Counted from the first letter of the stretch, positions 46,720 to 58,543 are shown. The stretch is 64,000 bases of DNA from Diphasiastrum complanatum (GCA_029204225.1 CM055103.1:53671538-53735537); one strand, 5' to 3'. Numbers and translations: made by a program. Notes: generated by a model not told the origin, from the sequence alone.

Positions 46720-47949
46720 TAGCATTCACATAGTTCCTCTTGCTTAAGCAAGACCAAGCCCTTTGAAACCTTTATTCATAAGCCAACAAGTAAAATATAG
46801 CTAAGAAGTAAAATACAGTACAATAAAGCACCATAAAGCAAGACTATTTCAAGACATCCAGCTGATACCTGCCACCATCTCACAACACAAAACCATGCGA
46901 GTTAGTATGTGAGAAAGATAGGTGTCAACGCTGAATGTCAGTTGTTATCCATGTACAAAATAAGCTTTGCTACTTAACATGTTAGTTAGAATCAAAATGC
47001 ATAGTCCAATCTTCCCATTCAGTTGTGGAATTTAGCGGTAGGCTAAGCCATCTATTTATCGTATCAAGGCGAAAGCCATACTGATCAGTATGTTTGGCGT
47101 TAGTCAATATCAATTGATAATCTCTTTTATATAAAAAAATCAACAAGAGGACAAGTATGAAATTTACGTAGTTATTTCAGCTGCAATAAAAGAGAAAAAA
47201 TCATTGGCTTGTATAGTCTCACTCATGGTGTTAGGGCAATTCCATGCCATACTAACATTGGAGACTATTATGATTCTTGAACAAATCCTTGCGTTCCAAG
47301 AGTACTAAAGCTAGGAAAAATAGTACATTTATGTGTCTTAAGTTAAGTCAATAACAGTCTAGAACCTACCATGTAAACAATAAGAAAGTTAAGCTGATAT
47401 CAAGGTATTAACGTGGAATCGAAGAAAAAACCATTCTAATAACGTTTACGCTTTGTCAAGGTAGTAGTATTATTCGCTATCATAGAAAAAAAGCTCATAG
47501 CTTGATAGAGGTGGAAGTGTTATCTTGTGAAGATGCCATAATGTATTCGCTACTATCGATTCTTCATGCATTACCACAACAATACTTTATAGATGAGTCC
47601 ATATCATTAAAGCAACAACTTGATATATGAGACATCTGCAAACTGTTAAACTTTGTGAACTATTGCCAATACTATCTATCATGGTACGATAGAATACATC
47701 GATGCATATGGTAGGGGTGTAGTACCTGTGATCAGTTTATGCCTCAATTCTAATAAACGCTAAGTGTTATGTATCGGTAGTGTAGACTGATGGAAACCTT
47801 ACATGACAAAGATACATTCCATCTCATAAGTTTCTAGCTATCATTTAGTTCAATGATAGTTTATGTGAGCAGTATGTGAGAAGAAAAGTGGAGAGGTTAG
47901 CGATTGAATCGTTGTGTATTATGATCTATCTTACGTGGGATATGTGCAA
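46717..47949. other. No gene seen
   Basis: AT-rich, no conserved frame or repeat noticed. Confidence 0.4.
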
Positions 47950-47954
47950 ACCAT
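47950..47954. repeat. Left TSD of gypsy-A (ACCAT)
   Basis: ACCAT before TGTTAGCA, repeated at 55405-55409 after the right LTR. Confidence 0.9.
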
Positions 47955-48758
47955 TGTTAGCATCTGTGCTAACACAGAGAAAAATAAAACTCCGTGGCAT
48001 GTGTTTTGTAAGTCCACGTATGAGTATCCTTTAATAAACTTCCGTCGTGGCATGTGTTTTGTAAGCCCATGAGTAGAAGCTTAAATAATAATAAAATAGT
48101 TTAAACTTAGATTTAGAACTTAGACTTAGGAAGCTTAAGATTAGAAATATTTTGTCTTCAGTTTTCCTAAGTTAAGAGACTTTGAAGTTCTAAATCCTCA
48201 ATTAGATGTTCTAGAAAGGCTAGAAATAGATTAGTCCCATAAGGTAGTGGATACTTATGGAAGACCCTCCTTGCCATAAAAGAAGAGGTATTTGCCTTGT
48301 AAATAACACTTTGAGATTATGCTAAATTGCTCTCTATTTGAGAAATCATTCTATTTTTTTGTGTTCCCATTGGAAGGTGCATAGCTTGAGGGAAGGTGCT
48401 CGGGCCTCCTCTTGCCTCCTGTCATTGATTTTTATTGTGGTATGTTTTTAATCGCTTTATGCTTAGTTTAGCCCCATTCTATCATTCTCAATCCCTTTGG
48501 GTGTTAATCTAGGATTTAGTTTAATCACATTGCTAGTTGGGTAAACCTTAGTAAGGTTTTGTATTTTGTCATCTGAGGTAGTTTCATTTCCGTTCCGAGC
48601 ACTAGTTGGGTATGCCTTAGTGCTTTGTCATTGTTCTTTATTTCCACATTTCTGTTTGAAGCTTGGTAGAAACTTAGAAAGTGGACATACTCTCTATACT
48701 ACACCGCATCGTGAGTAGATCTAGCCATAACACACATACATCAGATTTACTTCCAACA
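47955..48758 (+). repeat. gypsy-A 5' LTR (804 bp)
   Basis: TGTTAGCATC...CTTCCAACA; contains an inverted GTTAGCATCTGTGCTAAC at its start and AAGCTTAAATAATAATAAAATAG. Confidence 0.92.
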
Positions 48759-48759
48759 T

Positions 48760-48774
48760 TGGCATCGTTATCGC
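48760..48774 (+). other. gypsy-A primer binding site (diverged tRNA-Asp type)
   Basis: TGGCATCGTTATCGC directly after the 5' LTR. It resembles the tRNA-Asp PBS at 37863 (TGGCGCCGTTGCC...) with G-to-A and C-to-T changes at two GC pairs. Confidence 0.6.
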
Positions 48775-48895
48775 TTTTTAAGCATTTTTTGCCAAGCTTT
48801 TTTTTTTTTCGCCTCCGTGTTGTGTGTTTGTTTGCTTGCTTGCTTTCTATCTTCCAACCACAGCACGAGTCTTCTCTCTAGGTCCTACATGAGCT

Positions 48896-49370
48896 TTGGA
48901 GCAACTTATCAAGCCAGGGGGAAGCAACAACAGTGTCAACTTGGGCATTTTCTTGAAAAGAAGTGACCCAAGTGACATTTTTTCAAGGGGATATCTGACT
49001 TTGATTGCTTTTTCAGATTCAGATTTTGGAGGAGACAGATTGGATAGAAAATCCACAAGTGCTTACACTATTTTTCTTGGAGGGAACCGAGTCCTATTGG
49101 GACGTCCATGGTTACTAGTTGCGCAAATAATTCATAACTAGGGTACCGGAAAAATCACTTCTGAAAATCGTGAACGTGCAGTCAAAGTTGATCCTACAAC
49201 TTGGACTATCAAACCAGTGGTTCAGAAAGAGGATGATGATTCATCAACAACGGTTCATACTTGTGACCATCTAGAGAAAAATTTGGAGGTTCATTACGAT
49301 TCTCAAACGGATACTATCAACTGGAATGAAGCTCTTGCAACGATTGATTGTACAGTATGATATACGTGTC
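48896..49370 (+). pseudogene. gypsy-A: copia RNase H scrap fused to gypsy protease end
   Basis: The first frame contains AFSDSDFGGDRLDRKSTSAY, clearly copia RNase H (compare DSDFAGDQMDRKSTS in copia-2). It continues in the same frame into LLGRPWLLVAQIIHN, a gypsy protease C-terminal motif, then TAG at 49139-49141. The frame stays readable after the stop (GTGKITSENRERAVKVDPTT). A chimera of two superfamilies within one open frame. Confidence 0.75.
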
Positions 49371-49523
49371 AACAAGATAATCAATCAGATTTGAGTGAGA
49401 TCTCATTATTAGATCAAACTTTGGATACACCAATCACGTTTCCATTGAATGTACTGAATGTAGCTTGGATATCAACGGAACCTATACCAGATCCGATTGA
49501 AGATGATCTCATACCTGTGAGTC

Positions 49524-50873
49524 ATGCCTTATCTTATGATGACAATGCAGAACTTACAGATGAGTAGATCATTAAATCATATGGATCCGACCAGATTTGG
49601 AGTGCGTAATGTTCTTGATGAACCAGCCATAAAACTGCTCAAAGCGGTTATATTGAAGGAAAACAAGATCACAGGATTGATGACGAAAAAACAAGCCAAG
49701 CAACATTATAATACGATCCTGAAATGGAAAAATCCTCCTCAAAAGATTGATTTAGAGAATGTGCCACCCTTACTAGATAAAGACAAAGGAAAAGTTGAAC
49801 ATGATTCTAAAAGTCAAAATTCTAGCAAGACACTATCGTCTCGAAAGTCATCACCTCCACGATCAATTCCTGCTAAGAAGGCTGAGCGTAGATCCAAGAC
49901 AAGTCCTTTCGAAAAAGAACAAGCAAATGTAGTCCAGCATGATATGCCCGAGTATTTTAAATGTTATACATTGGATGATGTGGTTATCATGTTACCTAAA
50001 GTACATCGTGAACCTGAAGAACACGTGCCAGAATCAAAAGATGTTTACGATGGCCCAACTAGGACACAGCCAATGAATCTTGTTGAACCAGGAGAACCGA
50101 AAAAGATTGTACAAGCTGGTTCACAACTTAATCCTGAACAATATCAAGCACTCCGCATGTTACTTATTAAGTATCAAGATTGCTTTGCATGGACTTATCA
50201 AGACCTGAAGGGTATTCCAACGTCAGTTATTGAACAAACCATGCCTTTAGTACCTAATGCAGTTCCAAAGGTTACAAAGTTCTATCACTGTAATTCTAAT
50301 GTTGCGAATCTGATAAAGAAAGAACTTCAAAGACTGCTTGATGCCGATTTCATTTATGAGATCGAGCATACCGAATGGATCTCACCAATTGTCATTGTTC
50401 CTAAGAAGAATGAAAAATTGAGAATCTGTGTGAATCTCAAGGCTTTGAACAAAGTGACGTGGAAGGATCACTTTCCGTTACCTTTTAGTGTAAGCATTTT
50501 GAATCACCTTCCTGGAGTGGAAGCTTATAGTTTCTTGGATGAATTTAGTGGCTACAACCAGGTTAAGATTTCACCTGTTGATCGCCACAAAACTGCTTTT
50601 GCAACAGAATGGGACACCTATGCTTACAAAGTAATGCCGTTTGGACTCTGTAATACACCAAGTTTGTTCCAAAGAGTAATGCAATTTGCTTTTAAAGATT
50701 ATCTACAAAAATTTCTTGAAATTTACTTGGATGACCTAGGAGTCCATAGTACAGATGCAGACCACCTGGATGGATTGGAGAAAGTATTTGGAAGATGTCG
50801 CAAATATCAAATTTCTCAAATCCAGAAAAATGCCAAATATGGGTTTCCCATGGAGTTGTGCTTGGACATGTGA
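49524..50873 (+). pseudogene. gypsy-A reverse transcriptase
   Basis: 450 codons. A charged, Ser/Lys-rich linker covers residues 60-190, then the RT: FIYEIEHTEWISPIVIVPKK, RICVNLKALNK, catalytic Asp339 in FLDEFSGYNQ, MPFGLCNTPSLFQRVM and YLDD at about 401-404. The frame is lost soon after (a shift near 50760), where the RT thumb continues in another frame (NPEKCQIWVSHG-like). Catalytic residues are intact but the polyprotein is broken. Confidence 0.88.
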
Positions 50874-50879
50874 TATCGA

Positions 50880-51440
50880 GACATGGTATTGCCACAGATT
50901 ATTCTTAGATCAAGATTATTGTGGAATTATCACTGCCAACAACGATTCGTGGAGTTTATGTGTTTATGGGTTTAGGGTTTTTATTATCTTCTTTGTGGAT
51001 TTAGCACGACCTATATACAAATTGACTATTGTTCCTATTTGGACAGTAGAGGCGTTAGAAGCCTTTGAAAAGTTAAAAAAAACATTAACTTTAGCACCAA
51101 TACTGCGTTCTCCAAATTGGACGATTGAATTTCATGTTCATACGGATGCCTCGAAATATGCCATTGGATCAGTTTTGACATAGCCAGTTGTTGAGTACCT
51201 GATGTTAGGACAACCGAATGACTCTTTGACAAAACTACAGAAGAGACAATTGATTCACAAGGTTCAACCTTATCAATTGATTGCAAGACAATTGTATCGT
51301 GATGGATCAAACAATATTCTACGAAGATGTGTTTTACCGCATGAAGTACCAGATTTAATCATGTTTTTACATGATGGCATGGGCGGAGGACACTTCTCTA
51401 CAGAGATTACTGTTCATAAACTTTTGTAATCAGGTTGTTG
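50880..51440 (+). pseudogene. gypsy-A RNase H start and integrase zinc-binding start
   Basis: LARPIYKLTI (RT connection), then WTIEFHVHTDASKYAIGSVL, the gypsy RNase H start with its first Asp, and a TAG at 51181. The next frame has LYRDGSNNILRRCVLPHEVPDLIMFLHDG and GGHFSTEIT, the H2C2 zinc finger region of integrase. Most of RNase H is deleted between them. Homology stops after HKLL (51429). Confidence 0.85.
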
Positions 51441-51580
51441 TGCGCGAATTCTATTACAGCACAAAAGTCCAATTTTTTCAAAAGAAACCTTCTCCATTCT
51501 GCAAGAAAACTGTGTATTTTTTACTTTTGACAGTATTGCCCTGATCATCTATTCTGCTACTCTACTCCTCATTCTGCATC

Positions 51581-51979
51581 ATGTCTCGAGATTGTGCTGA
51601 ATCTTTCAATCCGGCTCCTCCACGACTAGAACACAGAATTCCACGTATCAATGCACCAAAGTACGATGGAGAATCTGACCCAGTTAGATTTCTCCAAGAC
51701 TTTGATAATGCATGTCGTTTCTATGGAGATACCTCTGAGACTGAAAAGCTTTGCCTATTTCCCATGGTACTCTATGGAATAGCCAAAGAGTGGTATCTTA
51801 ACTTCGAAGCTTCTGATCTTGCTTCTTGGACCACCCTCAAGGACGCTCTCATCAAGCGTTTCAAACCATCCAAACTAACTCAGAGCCCATTCATCCAAAT
51901 TACCCATATCAAGATGCGTCGGAAAGAGTATGTTCGAAACTACATTGAGCGTTTTAAACGTCTCAAAGTTTTTTCATAG
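51581..51979 (+). pseudogene. gypsy-A second gag
   Basis: A 132-codon frame from ATG with the retrotransposon gag domain: IPRINAPKYDGESDPVRFLQ, YGIAKEWYLNF, WTTLKDALIKRF and YVRNYIERFKRL. It stops before the nucleocapsid region. The preceding 150 bp (51445-51580) look like an untranslated leader. A gag lying after pol is out of normal order. Confidence 0.85.
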
Positions 51980-52583
51980 ATGACGAAAATGTCTTGCAAA
52001 TCCAGAATTGCTCAGAAGATTCCGACATTTTTGATATTCAAATCCTCAACTACATGGAGGCTCATCCACTCAAGGCCTCTCCATAGCAGTCATCCAAAGT
52101 GGAACCCATTGCTAAAGTTACGATCGACAAACTTGATACCAAGTTCTACCATGTCAAAAGACCAAATTATCCATGGGACCTCTGTGAGGAGGAAACAAAT
52201 TTTCAAATTGACGATGAGATCCTCCATCATATGCCACCACTTTCTCATCCGCACACCTCACGACCTCCGAAGCCACAACCACGTGGCCATACCATGAAGG
52301 AAAAGATGAAGAAACCTATTCAAATTCAACTGCCTGGCGACTTACCACTATTAGGGAAGTTCCTAAGATTGCATCTGTCCCTGCACCAACCCCCAACCTC
52401 CCAAATCATCATCCAGACTGTTGAAAAACAAGGCCCCCCTCGAATCTGTAGCCCATGATGTACCTAAATAATTTAAGGACTATACGATTGAGGATGTCAC
52501 AATCCAATTACCCCAACCTCAACGTGAGCCAAATGGTAATTCATCCTATGAAGGCCCTGCTGGCACCATCACTCTTTTCTTGA
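51980..52583 (+). pseudogene. Decayed gag-RT linker region
   Basis: Overlapping partial frames with DEEILHHM-like and Pro-rich stretches; the order matches the linker of the first pol copy (DVTIQLPQPQREP near 52493 parallels DVVIMLPKVHREP at about 49980). No protease DSG motif seen. Confidence 0.5.
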
Positions 52584-53240
52584 GTGAGCCAACTGAAACT
52601 AACAAATACATTGTCCATGTCGGGGCTCATCTCAACCGCAAACAACACAGATCGCTTGAAAAAGCTACTGCGCAAATATAGACATGCCTTTGCTTGGTCC
52701 TATAAAGATATGAAAGGTGTCTCACCCCAAGTAGCTGTGCATCGTATTTCCCTTAAACCGGGTGCAAGGCCAACTGCTAGTCGTCCCTACCGATGCAATC
52801 CGATCTACAAGGCCAAAATCAAAGAAGAACGCCAACACTTGCTAGATGCAGGATTCATCTATGAAATTGAACATACTGAGTGGGTCTCCCCACTTGTCAT
52901 TGTTCCATATCTGTGTCAATTTTAAGAAACTTAATGCCGTTACAGAACGTGATCATTTTCCATTACCTTTCGGAGAATCCATCCTAGAAAATCTTGCATG
53001 AGATGAGGCCTACTCCTTCTTAGATGGCTTTAGCGTATATAATATGATCCAAATTGCTAAAGAAGATCAACATAAAATTGTTTTTGCCACGGAATGGGGA
53101 ACCTCCTATTGGAAAGTCATGCCTTTTGGTCTCTATAATGCTCCTAGCACCTTCCAACGTGTTATGCAAGCTGCCTTTTCTCAGTAGATGGGTGACATCC
53201 TAGAAGTTTACTTGGATGATTTAGGTGCATGCACCTCCAG
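52584..53240 (+). pseudogene. gypsy-A second reverse transcriptase fragment
   Basis: LLRKYRHAFAWSYKDMKGV, FIYEIEHTEWVSPLVIVP, then (after a frameshift near 52915) HFPLPFGESIL, AYSFLDGFSVYN, VMPFGLYNAPSTFQRVMQ and VYLDDLG. Three in-frame stops break it. It is related to, but clearly diverged from, the RT at 49524-50873. RNase H and integrase are missing after YLDD. Confidence 0.85.
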
Positions 53241-53269
53241 CTATTCCTGAGGAAACTCCCATTCTAGTG

Positions 53270-53540
53270 GTGGCCTATTAAACGTTGGCACAAAAGAGCA
53301 GCACACTAAATTACAACAATCATACACTACTTTTGTCGAGGCCCTTAACCAGCACATCGCCACCCTAGAAGAGCAGTTAAAAGAGGCTGCCCAGTCCACA
53401 CCGTCTCTCCATGTAGAGCACGCCCAATTCCATGATATCGGCTACCACTTTGATGGACCAGATGTGGAGATGGAGCAGGATTCCAGCAGCCCCAACCTGC
53501 TACTCAAGGATCCTCGTTTCAAGGCCAACCCCTAGGGCAA
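53270..53540 (+). pseudogene. Coiled-coil segment of accessory frame
   Basis: HTKLQQSYTTFVEALNQHI, ATLEEQLKEAAQ: heptad-like spacing typical of a coiled coil, directly after the broken RT. It aligns by position and wording with the end of the coiled coil in gypsy-B (63440-63500). Frame ends at TAG 53533-53535; the next frame carries the Pro/Gln-rich continuation. Confidence 0.5.
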
Positions 53541-54677
53541 GGACCTCAAACACCAACCAATCCACAGAGCTCTGGTGGTACCGGCGGCCAACATTATCCT
53601 TTCTCTTCTTCCGCTTCTAACCCCATCGACACCACTAACATTCCATTTATTCCACGCCAATTTTCCCCTGAATCACAACGAATTGTTGAAGATAACCCCT
53701 CCCCTCCTCTATCCCCCAAACCAGATCCACAAATTCAGCATGCCATTGCCTCTGAACCACCAGCCATCCAGCACAGAATCACGCCCACAAAATCGAACAA
53801 GGAGTTGTGCGTCTCTCAAGAGTTTGCCAAGAAATATCAAATCACAAAGGAGCGTGGCAGCTACATATTGCCAGATTTGGACCAGTGTAAAACACACAAA
53901 GAAGTAGTCAAACTCCTGGATCCACAATCTCTCTGGTGCCATCAGCTCTTCCTACAAAGCAAGACCTTGATGGCACGGTATCTCGAAGCACCCTCCTATA
54001 TGCGCACAAATTCTTATTACTATCCAGCAACGAGGCGAGAACCGTTTCTTGCCACCAAGGTCAAGAATAGGATATTTTGGCCCAAGCTCACAAGCGTCGA
54101 TACCGACAACTTAGCCAAAGACATGGTCACCAATTGTCGTGTATTCCACCATAAGCACCATGACAACTCTGATCGCACTGTCAAATATTTTGTGGACAAT
54201 TGCGGCCTGGTAGCATTTCTGACAAAACTCAAGGATTTTTGGGATCGAGGGCTACACCCAATAGCCCTTGATATCAATAAACCACTGCAAACGCAAGAAG
54301 ACCACATTAGCGTAGCAAGGCTTTATTATCGCGCTACACTCACTCCAGCCTTGCATGTTGATATGGTGGATCTATGGAAAACCTACAACTTTCTACAAGG
54401 TATGCTCCATTACTACAAACCAATGCCCTTCCTGAACAAATTACGGTGTCAAATGATGGAGCGCATTGGCACCACAATCTATCACTCCCGACAACAACAG
54501 TCTCGCCTCCAAGAAGCGCAGAAGATCCAAGAAGAAAAGGCTTCAAAAGGTGTGGGACCACAATCCAATAAGGAAGGGGACAATGTTAGCATCTATGCTA
54601 ACACAGAGAAAAATAAAAAGGGAAAAAGAAAACTTCGTGGCATGTGTTTTGTAAGTCCACGTATGAGTATCTGTTAA
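53453..54677 (+). CDS. gypsy-A accessory frame (ORF3), C-terminal part, unknown function
   Basis: About 408 codons without a stop, from a TGA at 53450 to a stop inside the right LTR. The first 115 residues are low-complexity (Gln/Pro/Ser/Gly, e.g. QPQPATQGSSFQGQPLGQG). From about 53805 a folded-looking domain begins: EFAKKYQITKERGSYILPDL, LWCHQLFLQSK, MRTNSYYYPATRREPF, FWDRGLHPIALDI. It ends with a basic/helical tail (QQQSRLQEAQKIQEEK). No signal peptide or membrane segment, so an envelope-like role is not supported. Its place between pol and the PPT is that of the extra ORF in some plant gypsy lineages. I recognise no family. Confidence 0.6.
54570..54583 (+). other. gypsy-A polypurine tract
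   Basis: AAGGAAGGGGACAA directly before LTR start TGTTAGCA. Confidence 0.75.
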
Positions 54678-55404
54678 TAAACTTCCGTCGTGACATGTGT
54701 TTTGTAAGCCCATGAGTAGAAGCTTAAATAATAATAAAATAGCTTAAACTTAGATTTAGAACTTAGACTTAGGAAGCTTAAGATTAGAAATATTTTGTGT
54801 TAATTCCTCCTAAGTTAAGAAACTTTGAAGTTCTAAATCCTAAGTTAGAAGTTCTAGAAAGGCTAGAAATAGATTAGTCCCATAAGTTAGTGGATACTTA
54901 TGGAAGACCCTCCTTGCCATAAAAGGAGAGGTATTTGCCTTGTAAATTAACACTTTGAGATTATGCTAAATTGCTCTCTAATTGAGAAATGATTCTATTT
55001 CTTTGTGTTCCCATTGGAAGGTGCATAGCTTGAGGGAAGGTGCTCAGGCCTCCTCTTGCCTCCTTTCATTGGTTTTTATTGTGGCATATTTTTAATCGCT
55101 TTATGCTTAGTTTAGCCACATTCTATCATTCTCAATCCCTTTGGATATTAATCTAGGATTTAGTTTAATCACCTTGCTAGTTGGGTAGGCCTTAGTAAGG
55201 TTTTGTATTTTGTCATCTTAGGTAGTTTCATTTCCGTTCCGAGCACTAGTTGGGTAAGCCTTAGTGTTGCGTCATTATTCTTTATTTCCACATTTTTGTT
55301 TGAAGCTTGGTAGAAACTTAGAAAGTGGACGATCCTCTCTATACTACACCGCATCGCCGAGTAGATCTAGCCGTAGCACACATACATCATATTTACTTCC
55401 AACA
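54584..55404 (+). repeat. gypsy-A 3' LTR (821 bp)
   Basis: Matches 47955-48758 with scattered substitutions and about 14 extra bases (AAAGGGAAAAAG type) near its start. Confidence 0.92.
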
Positions 55405-55409
55405 ACCAT
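55405..55409. repeat. Right TSD of gypsy-A (ACCAT)
   Basis: Exact match to 47950-47954. Confidence 0.9.
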
Positions 55410-55637
55410 TATGTGTATTTCTTAAAGATATTGCCAACAATTTTGTATACTTTATAAGCCACATACTTTGTGAGCCATTCTTCTGAAAGGCATTAACTAA
55501 TGTTTGTACTTCTACTATAAAGCATTTTGATCTCTACAACAGTTCATTGCAGCAATAACTTGCAAAACTATGACTTTGTATGAATTGAATATCGGTCTAT
55601 TGGATGAGAGATAAATATACTAAAAGAAAGAAAAGGG

Positions 55638-55642
55638 TAAAC
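55638..55642. repeat. Left TSD of copia-4 (TAAAC)
   Basis: TAAAC before TGTTGGAT; repeated at 60588-60592. Confidence 0.88.
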
Positions 55643-56438
55643 TGTTGGATTTACCTCCTCTACTCTCCTAAATCCCATGTTAATCTAGTTCCATTCATTG
55701 CTGCATATTTACTTGTATTGTCGCGCGGTTCAACTCTTGGAGATGAGCAAGAGAAGATGGCCGACATATCGGAGTTGGACGAACTATCAGGTAGACCCAA
55801 CCTGGGCAACATATCAGTGAAGCCCGACTTATCAGCCCCCTCACGCTCATCCTCTGTACTGCGCAACCAACTTGACAATGACAGTAGCCACAATCTTCTT
55901 CTTGATGGCACAACGGCTCCACGCCATCTCTTGTACACTCATCTGCATATATGTAAATAGCACATAGATCATTGAGATACACAATGGTAGAAGTATGCAA
56001 TTGATCTATGATCAAGAACATGGATTATCAAATCCGATGAGACAGACACAGTAAATGCTTTCATGCATTGATTCTCTTCTTCAAACCGATAGTCAGTATT
56101 AGCTCATAGCTTTTACAGATAGTAGTTAGCTTTGTGTGCATGCGGCTTTGTCCGCTATTGTCTTGTGCTCACCTGCATTACTGACTTGTATTTCGTTACA
56201 ATCAATCTGAATAAAGTGATGTCTAGTTCTGTGTTCAAGTTCTGTCAGTATTTGCAATGTTTTTTGCTCTCTGTCTGACCTTATGATTGCTTTGTCTGAT
56301 TGTCTGCTCTTGCTTCTGCTATCACCACACGCTTAGCTCTAAACTTAACTTCAGTCTTGTGTTCACCTAGTAAGTTACCAATAGTGCATGCACTGAGAGA
56401 ATTGAATGGACTGATCCTCTTAACATTCTCCTACAACA
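55643..56438 (+). repeat. copia-4 5' LTR (796 bp)
   Basis: TGTTGGATTTACC...CTACAACA. The last 568 bp match 60020-60587. Confidence 0.92.
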
Positions 56439-56450
56439 TGGTATTAGAGC
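56439..56450 (+). other. copia-4 primer binding site (tRNA-iMet)
   Basis: TGGTATTAGAGC directly after the LTR; one C-to-T change from the usual TGGTATCAGAGC. Confidence 0.85.
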
Positions 56451-56705
56451 AATAGGTTACTATTCTCTGGTTATTTAGAGCTACAAAGAAATCAGATCAT
56501 ATCTGATTCTTTAAGTGGTTTCATTTCAAAGCTATTTCTATAGCCTGATAAGCTTCTCACAGAACCTGATCCTACTAGCCGATAGGATAACTGTTTTCTT
56601 GTTTTGTAATTTAGCACTAGATTCTCATATTTAAGTCAATGATAGTTACAACTATCATCTAGACTGATCTTTCACTTGGATTCCCAAGGGAAAGCCAGTC
56701 CTATC

Positions 56706-57243
56706 ATGGACAAGCTTGATGGAGCCAATTACCATTTGTGGAAATTTAAGATGAGAACTATGCTAATGGCTGGCCAAGGAATTGTATGACGTTGTTACAG
56801 GTGAAGAGGCAAGACCCGAAGCTAATGACGCAACAATCTCCCGATGGAAGCTAAAAGATGAAAAAGCTTTTGTGCTAATCATCCTCAACATCTCGGACAT
56901 GCAAATCGACCATGTGTCCGAAGCTCAAACATCCAAGGAAGTCTGGGACATCTTGAGCACATTATATGAAGTGCAAGATATAGCTTCCAATCTACATCTC
57001 AAGAAGAAATTGTACTCCCTCAAGAATGCAAATTGTGATTCTCTGCAGAATCACATAAACCAGTTCAAGAACCTGCTGAAGCAAATGGCCATGGTCAGAT
57101 CTGTCATAGACGATCAAGATGCAGTAATGACACTGCTATCAAGCTTGCCAAGCTCATACGACAGCTGGGTGATGATCATCACAACACACCCTAAACTAAC
57201 TCTTTCAAGAGTTATTACAATGTTGTTGCAAGAAGACTCTTGA
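56706..57243 (+). pseudogene. copia-4 gag
   Basis: MDKLDGANYHLWKFKMRTML begins the UBN2-type gag at 56706. A frameshift near 56780 moves it to the next frame (LYDVVTGEEARP...), which stays open to 57243 with AQTSKEVWDILSTLYE and LPSSYDSWVMIITTHP. Function: capsid protein of the element, now broken. Confidence 0.88.
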
Positions 57244-57384
57244 AGGAACGAAGCCTCCAGTTCTTCGACCATTGACTCTCACGCCTTATACACCAACAAA
57301 GGCTTGACTAAGTAGCAAAAGAAAGGCCTGAGATCAATAAAGAAAGATCAGAGACCGACACATCATCACGAGCAATCGGCTCAG

Positions 57385-57690
57385 CCGACAAAGAAGAAGT
57401 TGTTCTGTAGATACTACAAGCGTACCAACCACGAGATCCAAGATTGTCGGATACTACAGGAAAAGAATAGCAGCAAAGAACAGTTGAATCAAGTGGCAAA
57501 TATAGTTGCAGAAGCTCCACAGCCCATTCAAGAAATGGATCATGATGCCTTCATGACAAACCATCAGGAAGCATCCAACGACAGCTCTTGGTTTTTTTAT
57601 TCCGGTCACCACATAGCATATGACCAGCCATATTGGCTATTTCAAGTCCTATATGCCTTACAGTGCCAAATGATATGTCTACCTTGGTGA
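57385..57690 (+). pseudogene. copia-4 zinc knuckle and protease, inactivated
   Basis: The knuckle reads CRYYKRTNHEIQDC, with the second Cys replaced by Tyr and the Gly before His by Asn. The protease site reads SSWFFYSGHH where DSGA..H is expected, so the catalytic Asp is Tyr. 57691-58000 continues in broken frames. Confidence 0.75.
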
Positions 57691-57999
57691 CAATAACACT
57701 CAAGCTATCAAAGGTGAAGGTACAGTAAGATTGAGCTTTGCCAATGATCAATGTAGCTTGCTTTCAAATGTCCTTTTGTACCAAATATGTCTACAAATCT
57801 GCTCTCTGTTAGCATAATTACAGATCTAGGACATAAAGTAAAATTTGAATCTGATTAGTGTAAGATAGTCGATAGGACAAGCAAGATCCTAGAACTTGGA
57901 AAGAGGCATGGATACTTGTATATATTAAAGTCATTGTTTTTCTGCCTCTAGTCAAGCACTTAGTACTTCTATTCAGATAAATAAAAGCTTACTTTGGCA

Positions 58000-58543
58000 T
58001 TATAAATTTGGTCATTTGAATCATGCTTCTGTACATCAATTGTCTAAGCAATCCATTGTTCTTAATCTCGACTATCTTGACAAGAAAGTCAAATTACCTG
58101 TCTGTCAAGATTGCCTAGTCGGCAACCAAACCAGACAACCATTTAGATCAAGCCATCAGCATACTACTAGAGGATTACTAGATGTTGTACATACAGATAT
58201 TTGTGTTCCGATGCAAAATCTTTCACAAAAGAATGCAAAGTATATTATAACTTTTATTGATGAGTTGTCCAGAAGAACTAGGGTATATTTTATTAAGAAG
58301 AAATCAAAAGCCTGCAAATGCTTTAGAATCTTCAAAGAGCATGCAGAGAAAGAGACTGATAAGACAATCAAAGCCTCGAGGTCAAATAATGGTGGGGAAT
58401 ACATCTCTACGGACATAGTTCCAAGTGAACCTTCAACGCCTTTCACTGACACGACTATTCGAGCCACTGGATCAAGCGTGCCTATAGTTGATCCACTTCA
58501 CAACAGCGAGTCAAACGAAGATGTTGTTGCTACTCAGCAATAA
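58000..58543 (+). pseudogene. copia-4 integrase, truncated
   Basis: GAG-pre-integrase (HYKFGHLNHASVHQLS, CQDCLVGN), core with VVHTDICVPMQ (first Asp) and SNNGGEY, where the second Asp is Asn. After NGGEY the rest of the core, including the catalytic Glu, is deleted and the frame continues into a Pro/Ser/Thr linker to 58543. Confidence 0.88.

Larger units (their letters stand above)
47955..55404 (+). mobile_element. gypsy-A: composite Ty3/gypsy element
   Basis: 7450 bp, plus strand, flanked by TSD ACCAT, so it inserted as one unit. LTRs are 804 and 821 bp. The internal order is abnormal: a copia RNase H scrap, gypsy protease, RT, RNase H and the start of integrase (48896-51440), then a second leader, gag and RT piece (51445-53240), then an accessory frame and the PPT. 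Two different pol segments are thus placed head to tail inside one LTR pair. Coding is broken by frameshifts and stops. Confidence 0.85.

Noticed and set aside
53453-54677. Accessory frame as an envelope-like glycoprotein
   Set aside because: No signal peptide, membrane segment or Cys-rich ectodomain visible.
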